DNA of 64,000 bases from Roseibium aestuarii (GCF_008477545.1 NZ_VORA01000002.1:434001-498000); one strand, 5' to 3'. Counted from the first letter of the stretch, positions 1 to 11,526 are shown. Made by a program: numbers and translations. Notes: generated from the sequence alone by a model not told the origin.

Positions 1-1215
<1,215 letters not shown>

Positions 1216-1274
1216 TCGATCTGCGAGGCCTCTGGCCTCCCCCGACTTCATCTGAGCTCCCCCCGATGACTTAT

Positions 1275-1306
1275 CGGCGGCCCTCCTCCCGGGCCGCCGT
1301 TTTTTT
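1275..1306 (+). terminator. Rho-independent terminator of the small membrane protein gene
   Basis: A perfect 9-bp stem, CGGCGGCCC (1275-1283) with GGGCCGCCG (1291-1299), encloses a 7-base loop and is followed by seven T on the plus strand. The minus-strand side has no T tract, so it serves the small plus-strand gene and not recN. Confidence 0.9.
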
Positions 1307-1338
1307 ATGTCGCGGGCGGGAGCGCGCAGGAATGGGTC

Positions 1339-3009
1339 TCAACCGGCGCCTTCGGTGAGCAGCTTGCGGGCGGCGGCGCGCGCCTCTTCGGTGATGGTGC
1401 TGCCCGCGAGCATGCGCGCGATTTCCTCGCTGCGATGGTCCTCGTCAATCCGCTTCACCCGGGTGGCCACCCGGGCCTTGCCGGCGTCTTCCTTGGCAAT
1501 CAGGAAATGACCGGCGGCCCTTGCCGCGACCTGCGGCGCATGGGTGACGGTCAGCACCTGCACATTGGCGGCAAGGCGTGCAAGCCGGACGCCGATCGCC
1601 TCGGCCACAGCCCCGCCGACGCCGGTGTCGATCTCGTCGAAGACAAGCGTGGGAACAGAGCCCTTGTCCGTCAGGCAGACCTTCAGCGCCAGCAGGAAGC
1701 GCGAGAGCTCGCCCCCGGACGCCACCTTCATCATCGGTCCCGGACGGGTGCCCGGGTTGGTCTGAACATGGAACTCCAGCTGGTCGTTGCCCGACCGGCT
1801 GCGGCTTTCCGGATCGCTCGTCATGTCGACGATGAAGCGCGCCCGCTCCAGCTTCAGGGCCGGAAGCTCCGCGCCGACGGCCTTCTCCAGCGTGCGAGCC
1901 ACCTTCTCCCGGCGGGCCGACAGTTTTACCGCAAGCGCGTCATAGGTCTCGCGTGCCTTGGTGACCGCGCCTTCAAGCGCTGCGAGCTTGTCCTCTCCCG
2001 CATCCAGATCGGCGAGATCCTCGGTCATGCGCGCGGCCAGCGCCGGCAGTTCTTCCACCGTGACGGAGAACTTGCGCGCCGCAGCCCTCAGCGCGAAGAG
2101 ACGCTCTTCGGTCGCCTCCAGCTCGCGCGGATCGAAATCGGTCTGGCGCAGGGCACTTTCCAGGCCACCGCGCGCTTCTTCCAGACTGTCCAGCGCGCTG
2201 ACGAGACCCCGCACCGGACCGTTGAGCAGATGCGGCACCTGATCGGCCTTGCGCTCCAGACGGCGCAGCAGGCTGGCCAGTTCCGGAATGGGCGAGGCCG
2301 ACCCGTTCAGGGTCTCGTAGGCCTCGTTCAGGTCTCCGGCGATCTTCTCCACCTGCATCATGGTGGCCCGGCGGTCGGCAAGCGCCTCTTCCTCGCCGGA
2401 CTTGGGCGAAAGCTTCGACAGCTCCTCGACTGCGGCCTTGAGATAATCCGCCTCACGCCGGGCCGCATCGATGCGCGCCGCGTGATCCCTTGCAGCCTTC
2501 TCCGCCGCGCGCAGGGCGGCGAAGGCTTCGGCCACCTTCGCCACGTCGCCGGAAAGCCCGCCGAAACTGTCGACCAGATCCCGGTGTGTCTCCGGATCCG
2601 TCAGGGCCCGGTCATCATGCTGGCCATGAATTTCCACGAGCAGGGCGCCCGCCTGGCGCATGAGCCCGACGCTGACCGGCTGATCGTTGATGAAGGCACG
2701 TGTGCGCCCGTCCGCCGTCTGGATGCGCCGCAGGATCACATCCCCGTCGTCCTCGACACCGTTTTCGCGCAGGAGCGCCCGAACCGGATGATCACCGCGC
2801 ACGTCGAAGACGGCAGTCACCTGCCCCTGTTCCTCGCCATGACGCACCAGGCCTGCGTCCCCGCGTCCGCCAATGGCAAGAGACAGGCTGTCGAGCAGGA
2901 TGGACTTGCCCGCCCCGGTCTCGCCGGTCAGCACCGACATGCCGGAGGCAAACTCGAGGTCAAGACGGTCGATCAGGACAATGTCACGAATGGACAGAGC
3001 GACCAGCAT
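1339..3009 (-). CDS. recN: DNA repair protein RecN
   Basis: RecN is an SMC-like ATPase that acts in double-strand break repair by recombination. The 556 residues match the usual family length. Visible are the Walker A motif GETGAGKS (about residues 29-36), a central coiled-coil region rich in Ala, Glu and Arg (about 150-370), the ABC-type signature VASGGELSRF (about 428-437) and Walker B TLVFDEIDTGVGG. The start at MLVALSIRDIVLIDRLDLEF fits the conserved N-terminus. It lies 36 bases after bamD on the same strand and is probably cotranscribed with it. Confidence 0.97.
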   Translation of the reverse strand: MLVALSIRDIVLIDRLDLEFASGMSVLTGETGAGKSILLDSLSLAIGGRGDAGLVRHGEEQGQVTAVFDVRGDHPVRALLRENGVEDDGDVILRRIQTADGRTRAFINDQPVSVGLMRQAGALLVEIHGQHDDRALTDPETHRDLVDSFGGLSGDVAKVAEAFAALRAAEKAARDHAARIDAARREADYLKAAVEELSKLSPKSGEEEALADRRATMMQVEKIAGDLNEAYETLNGSASPIPELASLLRRLERKADQVPHLLNGPVRGLVSALDSLEEARGGLESALRQTDFDPRELEATEERLFALRAAARKFSVTVEELPALAARMTEDLADLDAGEDKLAALEGAVTKARETYDALAVKLSARREKVARTLEKAVGAELPALKLERARFIVDMTSDPESRSRSGNDQLEFHVQTNPGTRPGPMMKVASGGELSRFLLALKVCLTDKGSVPTLVFDEIDTGVGGAVAEAIGVRLARLAANVQVLTVTHAPQVAARAAGHFLIAKEDAGKARVATRVKRIDEDHRSEEIARMLAGSTITEEARAAARKLLTEGAG

Positions 3010-3045
3010 GCCGAAAGGCTCCGCAAGAAGGGAAGTGGAACAACC

Positions 3046-3909
3046 TTAGAGCTTGATACCCTTGAACGCCTTGCTGATCCAGCTGCCGCTGTTCTCGGAA
3101 GGCTCATACCCGCCCTTGGACAGGAGCGAATAGGCGTCCTTGTACCACTGGGTGTCGGGGAAGTTGTGGCCAAGCACGGCAGCCGCCGTCTGGGCCTCGT
3201 TCACCACGCCGAGCGCATAATAGGCTTCGGTGAGACGGAACAGGGCTTCTTCGACGTGACGGGTAGTCTGATAGCGCAGCACCACCACCTTGAAGCGGTT
3301 GATGGCGGCGATGTAGTTCCGCTTTTCCAGATAGAAGCGGCCGACCTGCATTTCCTTGCCCGCCAGCTGATCGGCGGCAACGCGCAGCTTGGCTTCCGCG
3401 TCAGACGCATATTCGCTGTCCGGATAGCGCTGCAGCAGTTCCTGGAAGGCAGACGCCGCCTTCTCGGTCACGGCCTGGTCGCGGGTGATGTCCGGCATCT
3501 GGCGGAAATAGCTCTGGCCGACGATGTAGAGGGCGTAGGCCGCGTCTTCATTGCCGGGATAAAGGGTCAGGAACCGCTGGGCCGCAGACACGGCTTCCGC
3601 ATAACGCCCGCGCGAGAAGTTCACATAGGCCATGTTGACCAGCGACTTCTTGGCGAATTCGGAATAGGGGTAAAGCTTGTCCAGCTCCTCGAACTTGTCG
3701 CCCGCCTGCTTCAGCTTGCCCTGGGCACGCAGGGCCAGGCCCTCGTTGTAGAGCACTTCGGCCGGCGTATCGTTCAGCGCCAGATCGTCGAGGTCGTCCT
3801 TGGAGGAAGAACAGGCAGCCACGCCGAGAGACAGCGTGAGAAGAGCAACCTTCAGGAGAGCAGCAGCACTGCGGTTCCGATCCTTCCGGTGTGCATTCAT
3901 GATCTTCAC
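3046..3909 (-). CDS. bamD: Outer membrane assembly lipoprotein BamD
   Basis: BamD is the essential TPR lipoprotein of the BAM complex, which inserts beta-barrel proteins into the outer membrane. The 287-residue protein has a basic N-terminus, a hydrophobic segment and a lipobox ending in VAAC at about residue 33. TPR-type repeats follow (YNEGLALRAQGKLKQAGDKF, YPYSEFAKKSL, YPDSEYASDAEAKL). The start is a GTG at 3907-3909 with GAGGAG about 8 bases upstream; an ATG three codons in (3898-3900) is the alternative. It lies downstream of lpxC, so two envelope genes are adjacent. Confidence 0.95.
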   Translation of the reverse strand: MKIMNAHRKDRNRSAAALLKVALLTLSLGVAACSSSKDDLDDLALNDTPAEVLYNEGLALRAQGKLKQAGDKFEELDKLYPYSEFAKKSLVNMAYVNFSRGRYAEAVSAAQRFLTLYPGNEDAAYALYIVGQSYFRQMPDITRDQAVTEKAASAFQELLQRYPDSEYASDAEAKLRVAADQLAGKEMQVGRFYLEKRNYIAAINRFKVVVLRYQTTRHVEEALFRLTEAYYALGVVNEAQTAAAVLGHNFPDTQWYKDAYSLLSKGGYEPSENSGSWISKAFKGIKL

Positions 3910-4228
3910 CCCAGATACTCCTCATCCATTCCAGTTAGCCGTCCGGCAGATGCCGCTTCGGGCATCACTTCGACCGGCACGAATCCCGCCTGCAGGAAAT
4001 CCTGATGGTCCGCCCCTCGCACATAGACGAGGAACGGGCGGTTTCACAAGTCCCTTCTGCCCGGCACCGGGCGCTTTCCCGTTTTCGGGACCGCTCCGGG
4101 GCACTGGTTCGTGGAGGAGCTTTGGAGCATTTTTGTGACGCTCCCTCCCCCTTGGCCAAGCCCCGCCTCAAACGCAACGCGGGCCAGACTGGCCCGCGCG
4201 GTAGAAGTGGTGATGAAATCGGATGAGC
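3910..4228. other. Intergenic region between lpxC and bamD
   Basis: This 319-base gap holds a candidate lpxC terminator hairpin at 4179-4197 and presumably the bamD promoter. The short open frames here on both strands lack a convincing ribosome binding site or recognisable product, so I call no gene. Confidence 0.5.
4179..4197 (-). terminator. Candidate hairpin terminator after lpxC
   Basis: A perfect 8-bp stem, GCGGGCCA (4179-4186) and TGGCCCGC (4190-4197), has a 3-base loop and lies 32 bases past the lpxC stop. On the minus strand it is followed only by GTTGCGTTTGAG, a weak T-rich stretch, so termination may be partial. Confidence 0.5.
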
Positions 4229-5170
4229 TCAGGACACGTCGGGGGCCAGAGCCGCGGCGACCAGACCGGCCTTCTCTGCCTGACCGGCTTCCCGGAAGGC
4301 CGGAGCCTCGACGATCTCGTAGGCGCTTTCATCCTCGAAGAGCTTGACGAGAATGGCGTGGTTCATCTTGTGGCCGCCCTTGTAGGAGCGGTAGTGACCA
4401 AGGATCTGCAGGCCGGCGAGAGACAGGTCGCCGATGGCATCCAGCGTCTTGTGGCGCACGAACTCGTCGGTCCAGCGGGTGCCTTCCGGGTTGAGAACCT
4501 TGTCCTCGGAAATGGCGACGGAATTTTCGAGCGAAGAGCCGAGGGCAAAGCCCATCTTCCAGAGCTGCTCCACATCCTTCACATAGCCGAAGGTGCGCGC
4601 GCGGGCGATGTCGCGCTTGAACAGGTCCGGGGTCAGCTCGATGTCGAGGGACTGGCGGCCGATCAGCGGCGTGTCGAAGTCGATGGTGATGTCGAAGCGC
4701 AGGCCATTGTGCGGATGCAACTCGCACCAGGCGGAACCCGTATCGACGCGCACCGGCTTCTTGACCCGGATGTAGCGGCGGCCACGATCCAGACGCTTCA
4801 AACCGACCTGATCGATCGCCTCGACGAAGGCATCGGAGCTCCCGTCCATGATCGGCATTTCCGGACCGTCGATCTCGACCATCAGATTGTCGACGCGCAG
4901 GGCGTAGAGAGCGGCCATCAGGTGCTCGACGGTGGAAAGACCATCTCCGGCCGGATCGCCCAGAACGGTGCAGAGAGCGGTCGCAGAGACCTTGTCCCAG
5001 CGCGCTGCGATCTCGCGGGCCCCCTTCTTGTCAGAGCGGACGAAGACGATGCCGGTGTTGGCATCGGCGGGACACAGGGTGATGCTGGCGGGCTTGCCGG
5101 AATGAACGCCAATGCCGGTCAGGGTCACCTGTTCCGCCAAAGTGGTCTGTCTGTCGATGTGGTGCGTCAT
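4229..5170 (-). CDS. lpxC: UDP-3-O-acyl-N-acetylglucosamine deacetylase
   Basis: LpxC is the zinc deacetylase that makes the committed step of lipid A synthesis. The 313 residues are typical. Conserved blocks include GIGVHSGKPASITLCPA near the N-terminus, HLMAALYALRVDNLMVEIDG (first zinc ligand), MPIMDGSS, and RHKTLDAIGDL, whose His and Asp complete the zinc site; a later conserved region holds GGHKMNHAI. The start ATG (5168-5170) precedes MTHHIDRQTTL. lpxC lies 282 bases after ftsZ and past its terminator, so it probably has its own promoter in 5171-5395. Confidence 0.97.
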   Translation of the reverse strand: MTHHIDRQTTLAEQVTLTGIGVHSGKPASITLCPADANTGIVFVRSDKKGAREIAARWDKVSATALCTVLGDPAGDGLSTVEHLMAALYALRVDNLMVEIDGPEMPIMDGSSDAFVEAIDQVGLKRLDRGRRYIRVKKPVRVDTGSAWCELHPHNGLRFDITIDFDTPLIGRQSLDIELTPDLFKRDIARARTFGYVKDVEQLWKMGFALGSSLENSVAISEDKVLNPEGTRWTDEFVRHKTLDAIGDLSLAGLQILGHYRSYKGGHKMNHAILVKLFEDESAYEIVEAPAFREAGQAEKAGLVAAALAPDVS

Positions 5171-5240
5171 GCTGCCCAGCCTTGCCCTTGCGCCAGAAGG
5201 TCCTCTATCGGGTTCGAACGATCGAAACGCCAGCGCGGTT

Positions 5241-5256
5241 CTAAACTTTTATTAAC
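5241..5256 (+). promoter_or_regulatory. Candidate CtrA box upstream of lpxC
   Basis: The sequence CTAA (5241-5244), seven bases, TTAAC (5252-5256) matches the alphaproteobacterial CtrA consensus TTAA-N7-TTAAC at 8 of 9 positions. It lies about 70 bases upstream of the lpxC start in an otherwise rare AT-rich patch. Direct evidence is limited to the match. Confidence 0.4.
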
Positions 5257-5395
5257 GATCGCCGAGTGAGCGCACCATACGCGCGCGACCGTCAAACGGG
5301 AAATAAAGGTTTGTTACGCTTTGTAACGAAACGACCCCGGATAACCCATTGGGCTGAAATGGGAAATTTTCCCCTCCTCAACTGCCGTAACGAAA

Positions 5396-5421
5396 ACAGC
5401 CCGGCCTTTCGACCGGGCTGT
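5396..5421 (-). terminator. Rho-independent terminator after ftsZ
   Basis: A 9-bp perfect stem, ACAGCCCGG (5396-5404) and CCGGGCTGT (5413-5421), has an 8-base loop. Read on the minus strand it is followed by TTTTCGTTA. It lies 32 bases after the ftsZ stop and marks a likely 3' end of the dcw transcript. Confidence 0.85.
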
Positions 5422-5452
5422 CCTCGAGACAGGGAAGAGGGTCTCTGACGAC

Positions 5453-7294
5453 TCAGTTGGCCTGACGGCGCAGGAACGCCGGGATCTCCAGCTGATCGTC
5501 ATCCAGGGGCTCGGGCTGGCGCACCGGTGCACGGCCGGTGGTGTCCAGCTGACCGGCAGCACCATGGGCCGGACGCTGGGCCGGGCGCGGCTGGGCCGGA
5601 CGCTGGGCCTGGACCGGAGCCTGTGCCTGAACCGGCGCCTGCGGACGCTGGGCCTGAGCGGGAGCCTGAACCGGAGCGGCGGAACGCTCGGCGAACACGT
5701 CGTGCTCGTCCTCGTATTCCTCGCGGCGGCCGAGACCATTGGCCAGGCGGCGCAGCAGACCCATCGGGCGACGGTCTTCCTCGTGATGCACTTCATGAGC
5801 CGCCGGTGCGACCGGGGCCGGCTGGGCCGGACGCGGTGCCGGAGCAGCCGCCTGGACCGGAGCCTGACGCGGCGCCGGCTGGGCCGGACGCGGTGCCGGA
5901 GCAGCCGCAGCGGCCTGGCGGGCCTTCATTTCCTGCTGAACCATCGGCGGGAAGTCGTCGAGGGTCGGCATGCGCGGTGCCGGGGAATGCTGTTCGGCAA
6001 CCGGCGGGATGTAGGGCTTGCTCACCGGCAGCTCTTCGCTGACGGCAAGCGGATGATGCGCATCATCCAGATCCATCATCGGAGCCGGGGTGGCCAGCTG
6101 TTCGACGGCCGGACGGAACGGCTTGATCTCGACTTCCGGATCGGTTGCAGCAGCAACCGGAGCCGGTTCCGGCATGGACAGTTCGCGTTCCAGCGACGCG
6201 ACGGCCTTGGCCGCAGCGGCTTCGTTGCGCACGACCGGAGCCGGAGCGGGCTCGGCCTTCGGCGCGGTCTTTACCTCTGGTGCGCGAAAGCTCGCGGTAA
6301 CGGCGGGGGCGTTGAAGCCCGCGTCCATTTCACGATCGATGCCGGTGGCCACGACGGACACGCGGATGATGCCGTCCAGGCTCTCGTCGAAGGTTGCGCC
6401 GAGTATGATGTTGGCGTCCTGATCGACTTCCTCGCGGATACGGGTCGCAGCTTCATCGACCTCGAACAGGGTCATGTCGTTGCCGCCGGTGATGGAGATC
6501 AGCAGGCCCTTGGCACCCTTCATGGAGCTTTCGTCGAGCAGCGGGTTTGCAATGGCCGCTTCTGCCGCCTGCATCGCACGCTTTTCGCCGGAGGCTTCGC
6601 CGGTGCCCATCATGGCCTTGCCCATGCCGCGCATGACGGAGCGCACGTCGGCGAAGTCCAGGTTGATCAGGCCTTCCTTGACCATCAGGTCGGTGATGCA
6701 GGCCACGCCCGAATAGAGCACCTGATCGGCCATCGCGAAAGCGTCGGCGAAGGTGGTCTGGGCATTGGCAATGCGGAAGAGGTTCTGGTTCGGGATCACA
6801 ATCAGCGTATCGACGTTACGCTGCAGTTCCTCGATGCCCGCATCGGCGATGCGCATACGGCGACCGCCTTCGAACTGGAACGGCTTGGTGACCACACCTA
6901 CCGTCAGTATACCCTGCTCGCGCGCCGCCCGTGCGATGACCGGAGCCGCACCGGTGCCGGTGCCGCCGCCCATGCCGGCGGTGATGAAGACCATGTGCGA
7001 ACCGGACAGGTGGTCGTTGATCTCGTCGATCACTTCCTCGGCGGCCGCGCAACCGACTTCCGGCTGGGAGCCTGCACCGAGACCTTCGGTCACGGCCACG
7101 CCCATCTGCACCAGACGTTCGGACTTGTTCATGGCAAGCGCCTGAGCGTCCGTGTTGGCGACCACGAAGTCGCAGCCCTGCAGGCCGGCCGTGATCATGT
7201 TGTTGACGGCGTTGCCGCCAGCACCCCCGACGCCGAAGACCGTGATGCGGGGCTTCAGCTCCTGAATGTCGGGCATCTTCAGGTTGATGGTCAT
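5453..7294 (-). CDS. ftsZ: Cell division protein FtsZ with long repetitive linker
   Basis: FtsZ is the tubulin-like GTPase that forms the cytokinetic ring. I place the start at the ATG at 7292-7294 ([20 protein letters not shown]), the conserved N-terminus of the group, with AGGA upstream; an in-frame ATG at 7414 would add 40 residues and overlap ftsA. The product is 613 residues. The GTPase part shows [13 protein letters not shown] and the signature [13 protein letters not shown]. About 260 linker residues follow, rich in Pro, Ala and Gln with repeats such as [11 protein letters not shown], and the protein ends in the partner-binding peptide [12 protein letters not shown]. Many FtsZ proteins have about 350-400 residues, so this linker is long. 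Confidence 0.96.
   Translation of the reverse strand: MTINLKMPDIQELKPRITVFGVGGAGGNAVNNMITAGLQGCDFVVANTDAQALAMNKSERLVQMGVAVTEGLGAGSQPEVGCAAAEEVIDEINDHLSGSHMVFITAGMGGGTGTGAAPVIARAAREQGILTVGVVTKPFQFEGGRRMRIADAGIEELQRNVDTLIVIPNQNLFRIANAQTTFADAFAMADQVLYSGVACITDLMVKEGLINLDFADVRSVMRGMGKAMMGTGEASGEKRAMQAAEAAIANPLLDESSMKGAKGLLISITGGNDMTLFEVDEAATRIREEVDQDANIILGATFDESLDGIIRVSVVATGIDREMDAGFNAPAVTASFRAPEVKTAPKAEPAPAPVVRNEAAAAKAVASLERELSMPEPAPVAAATDPEVEIKPFRPAVEQLATPAPMMDLDDAHHPLAVSEELPVSKPYIPPVAEQHSPAPRMPTLDDFPPMVQQEMKARQAAAAAPAPRPAQPAPRQAPVQAAAPAPRPAQPAPVAPAAHEVHHEEDRRPMGLLRRLANGLGRREEYEDEHDVFAERSAAPVQAPAQAQRPQAPVQAQAPVQAQRPAQPRPAQRPAHGAAGQLDTTGRAPVRQPEPLDDDQLEIPAFLRRQAN
5818..5908. repeat. ftsZ: 57-bp direct repeat inside the ftsZ linker
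   Basis: A stretch of about 34 bases beginning CCGGCTGGGCCGGACGCGG at 5818 recurs at 5875, a period of 57 bases (19 codons). It encodes the duplicated [11 protein letters not shown] block. Shorter degenerate copies of CTGGGCCGGACGC occur at about 5560-5620. This is coding repeat expansion, not a mobile element. Confidence 0.8.
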
Positions 7295-7392
7295 GTTATC
7301 CTCGCGACCCTTCTGGGCTTCCGTTCTGGAGTGGCCCTCTTCTTCCCTAATCTCGACTGCCGTTGCCGGCGTTTCCTGGTGATCGGTCATCG

Positions 7393-8715
7393 TCAGAAGC
7401 TCTCCCTGATCCATTGCCCGACACGTGACAGATAACCGCCCTGTCCACCCCAGCCTGTGCGTCGGCTTCGGGGATCGAACTGTTCGATCTGTGCAACCTG
7501 CGGATAGATGAGAAGGCCAACCGCGGTCGCGAACGCCGGTCCCTTGGCTGCCTCCGGGAGGCCGGCCACCCCAAGGGGCCGACCCAGACGAACGTTACGC
7601 CCCAGGATCCGGCGCGCAACTTCCCCCAGACCCGTGAGCTGACTGCCGCCGCCGGTAAGGACGATCTGCTTGCCCACCCGGCCGGCAAAGCCGGATGCGG
7701 TGAGGCGGTCACGCACGAGTTCGAGGATTTCTTCCACCCGCGGCCGGACCACACGGGTCAGGGCCGAGCGGGGAATCTGGTTTGGCAGATCGCCATCTGC
7801 TTCCAGCGGCGGGATCGTCAGCATGTCCCGGTCGTCGGTGGAAAGCGTCAGGGGCGATCCGTAAAGGGTCTTGATGCGCTCGGCGTCCTGCAGCCGGGTG
7901 GCGAAGGCGCGCGCAATGTCCATGGTGATGTGGTGCCCGCCAACGGCGATCCCATCCAGATGCACCATTTGGCCTTCCACGAAGACCGAGAGCGTGGTGG
8001 TGCCACCGCCCATGTCGATGCAGGCCACCCCGAGCTCGGTCTCGTCATCCACCAGGGTGGAGAGGCCGGAGGCAAACGGCGTGGCGACCATGGTCTCCAC
8101 GTGCAGGTGACCGCGGTTGATGCAGAGCTCCAGGTTGCGCACCGGCGGCACTTCCGTGGTGACGACCTGCATGTCCACGCCCAGCTTGTGGCCGATCATG
8201 CCGCGCGGATCGCGGATGCCCCGGTTGCCGTCGAGCGTGTAGGAGATGGGCAGCGCGTGGGTGACCGCACGGCCTTCCGTCACCGAATGGGACGAGCCTG
8301 CGGAGAGCACGCGCTGGATGTCGGCTTCCGACACGCTGTCGCCGGCCAGCGGCACGGATGCGGAGAAGATCTCGCTCTGCAGACGGCCGCAGGAGACGTT
8401 GGAGATCAGGCTTTCCACCGTCACGCCGGCCATGCGCTCGGCCGCATCGACGGCCAGACGGATCGCCTGTTCGGCCGCGTCCATGTCAACCACGACGCCG
8501 GACTTGATACCGCGGGACCGCTGATAGCCGAAGCCGAGCACCTGCACCGCATGGGAGCGGCCAGCCAGCACGTCGCCCTCTTCGCGCGGCGTCAGCTTGG
8601 CGATAAGGCAGCAGATCTTGGTCGAGCCCACGTCCAGCACGGACATCACAACGGCACGACGCCCCGGCAGGGGGCGCATGCGCGGCAGATAGAGGGTGGA
8701 TCCGTTGCGGCTCAT
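7393..8715 (-). CDS. ftsA: Cell division protein FtsA
   Basis: FtsA is the actin-like ATPase that tethers FtsZ to the membrane. The 440-residue protein contains the phosphate 1 region [16 protein letters not shown] (about 27-42), the SHS2/1C domain, the phosphate 2 region [15 protein letters not shown] and the adenosine motif [13 protein letters not shown]. It ends in a basic, aromatic stretch ([14 protein letters not shown]) that fits the membrane-targeting amphipathic helix. Its start overlaps the ftsQ stop by 4 bases, and ftsZ follows 98 bases after its stop. Confidence 0.97.
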   Translation of the reverse strand: MSRNGSTLYLPRMRPLPGRRAVVMSVLDVGSTKICCLIAKLTPREEGDVLAGRSHAVQVLGFGYQRSRGIKSGVVVDMDAAEQAIRLAVDAAERMAGVTVESLISNVSCGRLQSEIFSASVPLAGDSVSEADIQRVLSAGSSHSVTEGRAVTHALPISYTLDGNRGIRDPRGMIGHKLGVDMQVVTTEVPPVRNLELCINRGHLHVETMVATPFASGLSTLVDDETELGVACIDMGGGTTTLSVFVEGQMVHLDGIAVGGHHITMDIARAFATRLQDAERIKTLYGSPLTLSTDDRDMLTIPPLEADGDLPNQIPRSALTRVVRPRVEEILELVRDRLTASGFAGRVGKQIVLTGGGSQLTGLGEVARRILGRNVRLGRPLGVAGLPEAAKGPAFATAVGLLIYPQVAQIEQFDPRSRRTGWGGQGGYLSRVGQWIRESF

Positions 8716-9647
8716 GTGTCGCGCTCCAGCTTGACCATGACGCCCGAACCGTCCTTCGCGTTTTCACGCCGTTCCATGGCTTCCGGTGTCAGTTTCACGA
8801 CGACCCGGTCTGCCAGCCGAAGATCGACCAGCCGGATGTCCCGGGTCAGCAGACCGCTTTCCGCGTCCATCGTGGCGAGCTCGGCCAGGGCCTGCTCGAG
8901 ATTTTCTTCCGGCAGGCGCACGATGATGCCGTTTTCCAGAACCAGGTCCCAGCGGCGGTCGCTGATCAGTTCGGCGGCCCGAACCCGCGAACGCAGGCCC
9001 GGCACGGTGTCGAGCGCGGCCTGGATTTCCTTGGCCCGGTGCTGTGCGCCGTGATTGAGAACCAGCAGCAGGTTGGCATAACGGCCATCGACCTGGTCGG
9101 TGATCACTTCGCCCTGCTCGGTGATGATGGAGACGTGTTCGCCGCGCTGCCACAGGGCATAGGGAACCTTCTCCTCCACATCCACCTGGAGCGTGCCCGG
9201 ATAGAGCTTCATCACGGACGCCTGCCGGATCCACGGAATCTCGGTCAGGCGCGCGCGCGCGGCATCGGCGTCGAACAGCACGAGCGAAGAGCCTTCCTGA
9301 AGCTCGAGGGCTTCGAGGATCTGGAAGGTCTGGGTCTCGCTCTGACCGGTCATCTTGATGCTGTCGATGCCGAAACCGCTGGCCGACAGCAGGGCATCGG
9401 AGACGGAACGGCCATGGCCGCCGAGCATCAGGCCGTAGGAGATGGTCAGGGTGAGGAACAGGGCAGACGCCACCGTGCCCGCACCGCGCGGCACCTCGGC
9501 GAGAACGCCGGCGGCGCGCCACACGGGCTGACGGTGCAGACGCGCGACACCGCGCCCGCGGGGAGCCAGTTCGGCTTCCAGCGGCGTCAGCATGTTTCGC
9601 GTCTTTTTCCGTCCTAGCGACAGCAACTTGCGTCCTCTACCATCCAT
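8712..9647 (-). CDS. ftsQ: Cell division protein FtsQ
   Basis: FtsQ is a bitopic inner-membrane divisome protein. The 311 residues have a basic cytoplasmic N-terminus (GRKKTRN), one membrane segment at about 60-78 ([19 protein letters not shown]), a POTRA domain ([20 protein letters not shown]) and the FtsQ beta domain with [20 protein letters not shown]. The ATG at 9645-9647 gives a 34-base overlap with the end of ddl; an internal ATG at 9591-9593 would remove 18 residues and the overlap. It lies between ddl and ftsA, as expected. Confidence 0.94.
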   Translation of the reverse strand: MDGRGRKLLSLGRKKTRNMLTPLEAELAPRGRGVARLHRQPVWRAAGVLAEVPRGAGTVASALFLTLTISYGLMLGGHGRSVSDALLSASGFGIDSIKMTGQSETQTFQILEALELQEGSSLVLFDADAARARLTEIPWIRQASVMKLYPGTLQVDVEEKVPYALWQRGEHVSIITEQGEVITDQVDGRYANLLLVLNHGAQHRAKEIQAALDTVPGLRSRVRAAELISDRRWDLVLENGIIVRLPEENLEQALAELATMDAESGLLTRDIRLVDLRLADRVVVKLTPEAMERRENAKDGSGVMVKLERDT

Positions 9648-10558
9648 GAAACCAGGGCCTTGAAATCGAAGCCCGCATGCGCCGCCATTTCCGGCACAAG
9701 GGACGTCGGGGTCATCCCCGGCTGAGTGTTAACTTCCAGGCAAATCAGTTCCCCGGTGCCGTCCGGTTTCTCGTCAAACCGGAAGTCCGATCTGGAGACG
9801 CCGCGACACCCGAGCGCACGATGAGCCGTGAGTGCCAGTGTCTGTACATCTTGGTAAACAATCGGTGAAATTTTTGCAGGAAGGATGTGTTTTGAACCGC
9901 CATCCGCATATTTCGCGTCATAGTCATAAAAGGCATGACCCATGGGGACGATCTCGATGATGTCGAGGGCCTGATCCCCCATCACGGCGCAGGTCAGCTC
10001 CCGCCCCGGAATGTATTTTTCGCACATCAAAACATCAGGATAGTCCCAATCCCGCGACGTCAGTTCCTGCGGCGGATGGGAGCGCCCCTCCCGTACGATG
10101 ATCACCCCGAAGCTCGACCCTTCGTTGATCGGCTTGACCACATAGGGCGGCTCCATCGGGTGCTCGTTACCGATCTCGAACCTGTTGAAGACAACGTGAT
10201 TGGTAACGTTAACGCCGGCTGAAGACATGACCGCCTTCGCCTGCACCTTGTTCATCGCCAGAGCCGACGCCATGACCCCGGAATGGGTGTAGGGAATGCC
10301 CAGAACCTCCAGGATACCCTGAATGCAGCCGTCTTCGCCAAAGGGCCCGTGCAGCGCGTTGAAGGCCACATCCGGTTTCAGCTCCTTGAGCACGGAGGCG
10401 ATGTCGCGATCCACGTCGACGCAGGTGACCTTGTAGCCGGCCTCCTCCAGCGCCTTGGCGCATTCGCGGCCCGACGACAGGCTCACCGGCCGTTCGTTGA
10501 CCCAGCCGCCCATGAGGACGGCCACGTGCTTCTTCTCGTTCTGACTGCCAGCCATCAT
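9614..10558 (-). CDS. ddl: D-alanine--D-alanine ligase
   Basis: This ATP-grasp enzyme makes the D-Ala-D-Ala dipeptide for peptidoglycan. The product is about 314 residues. Visible are the N-terminal [19 protein letters not shown], the family region [13 protein letters not shown], and the metal and product site [14 protein letters not shown]. The start is one of two adjacent ATG codons (10556-10558 or 10553-10555) overlapping the murB stop. The same frame stays open upstream inside murB, but that part does not resemble the family. One residue worth noting is Trp-18 in GGWVNE, where many Ddl proteins have GGxSxE. Confidence 0.95.
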   Translation of the reverse strand: MMAGSQNEKKHVAVLMGGWVNERPVSLSSGRECAKALEEAGYKVTCVDVDRDIASVLKELKPDVAFNALHGPFGEDGCIQGILEVLGIPYTHSGVMASALAMNKVQAKAVMSSAGVNVTNHVVFNRFEIGNEHPMEPPYVVKPINEGSSFGVIIVREGRSHPPQELTSRDWDYPDVLMCEKYIPGRELTCAVMGDQALDIIEIVPMGHAFYDYDAKYADGGSKHILPAKISPIVYQDVQTLALTAHRALGCRGVSRSDFRFDEKPDGTGELICLEVNTQPGMTPTSLVPEMAAHAGFDFKALVSWMVEDASCCR

Positions 10559-11526
10559 GCGGCCTCCTCTGTGACGCCCAGGAACGGCGCAATCTCGCCC
10601 TCCGGACCGAAGTTCCCCAGCCGTTTGATTTCCCAGTGCAGCTTGATCCCCGAGGTCTCGAAGACGCGCTTGCGCACGGTCTCGCCGAGGCACTCCAGAT
10701 CGTGCCCGGTTGCTTCGCCTGTGTTGATCATGAAGTTGCAGTGCAATTCCGACATTTGTGCGCCGCCGATCCGCAGACCGCGACACCCTGCCCTGTCGAT
10801 TTCCTTCCAGGCGGACGTGCCGTCCGGGTTCTTGAAGGTCGAGCCGCCGGTCTTCTCGCGAATGGGCTGGGCCCGCTCCCGATGCTCGACCACCGCCGCC
10901 ATCTCGGCGCGGATGGCCTCCTCGCTCGAAGGGACACCCTCCATCACCGCCTCGACGAAGATCAGGTCCTTCGACGCGCCGGAATGGCGATAGGCATAGT
11001 CCATGTCCGCGTTGGTCAGCACGTGCCGCGCGCCCTTCCGGTCGATCGCCACAAGCTCCACCATGCGTTCGCAGGTCTCCGTGCCGTGGGCCCCCGCATT
11101 CATGCGCAGAGCCCCGCCAATGCCGCCCGGAATGCCGGTATAGAAGGCAAAGCCTCCAAGCCCGGCCTGGGCAGCCGCCTCCGCCAGGCGCTTGTCAGGC
11201 ACCGCAGCGCCCACCCGCAGGCGTCCCTCGCCCGCCGGTTCGATCTGCCCGAAGCCCTTCGCCGACAGCCGGATGACCACCCCTTCCAGCCCGCCGTCGC
11301 GGATCAGCAGATTGGAGCCAAGCCCCACCGGCAAAACGGGAATTTCCGGCGGCAGCTTTGCCAGGAACAGGCTCAGGTCTTCGGCATCCGCCGGCTGGAA
11401 CAGGAGCTGCGCCGGCCCGCCGGTGCGAAACCAGCTGACGGCGGACATGGGCTGGTTCGTCACCAGCTTGCCGCGCAGGCCCTCGGACAGCTCCGGATGA
11501 AGGCTCAGGAGATCGGGAAAGCTCAT
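10555..11526 (-). CDS. murB: UDP-N-acetylenolpyruvoylglucosamine reductase
   Basis: MurB is the FAD enzyme that reduces UDP-GlcNAc-enolpyruvate to UDP-MurNAc. I choose the ATG at 11524-11526 ([13 protein letters not shown]), which overlaps the murC stop in an ATGA, over an upstream GTG-type extension inside murC. The 323 residues include the FAD-binding region [17 protein letters not shown], the conserved [20 protein letters not shown] and GSTFKNPDG, whose Ser is the proton donor. It looks like the shorter type II architecture. Confidence 0.96.
   Translation of the reverse strand: MSFPDLLSLHPELSEGLRGKLVTNQPMSAVSWFRTGGPAQLLFQPADAEDLSLFLAKLPPEIPVLPVGLGSNLLIRDGGLEGVVIRLSAKGFGQIEPAGEGRLRVGAAVPDKRLAEAAAQAGLGGFAFYTGIPGGIGGALRMNAGAHGTETCERMVELVAIDRKGARHVLTNADMDYAYRHSGASKDLIFVEAVMEGVPSSEEAIRAEMAAVVEHRERAQPIREKTGGSTFKNPDGTSAWKEIDRAGCRGLRIGGAQMSELHCNFMINTGEATGHDLECLGETVRKRVFETSGIKLHWEIKRLGNFGPEGEIAPFLGVTEEAA

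Noticed and set aside
1435..4005. An 856-codon plus-strand frame across recN and bamD
   Set aside because: It spans two genes and their gap on the opposite strand and shows no domain; it is an antisense artefact of high GC.
7295..7414. N-terminal extension of FtsZ from an upstream ATG
   Set aside because: The 40 extra residues overlap ftsA and do not match the conserved FtsZ N-terminus; the internal ATG has a better ribosome binding site. It is given as an alternative only.
10559..10786. Extension of the ddl frame into murB
   Set aside because: It overlaps the conserved end of MurB, and the Ddl family starts at the MMAGSQ methionines.
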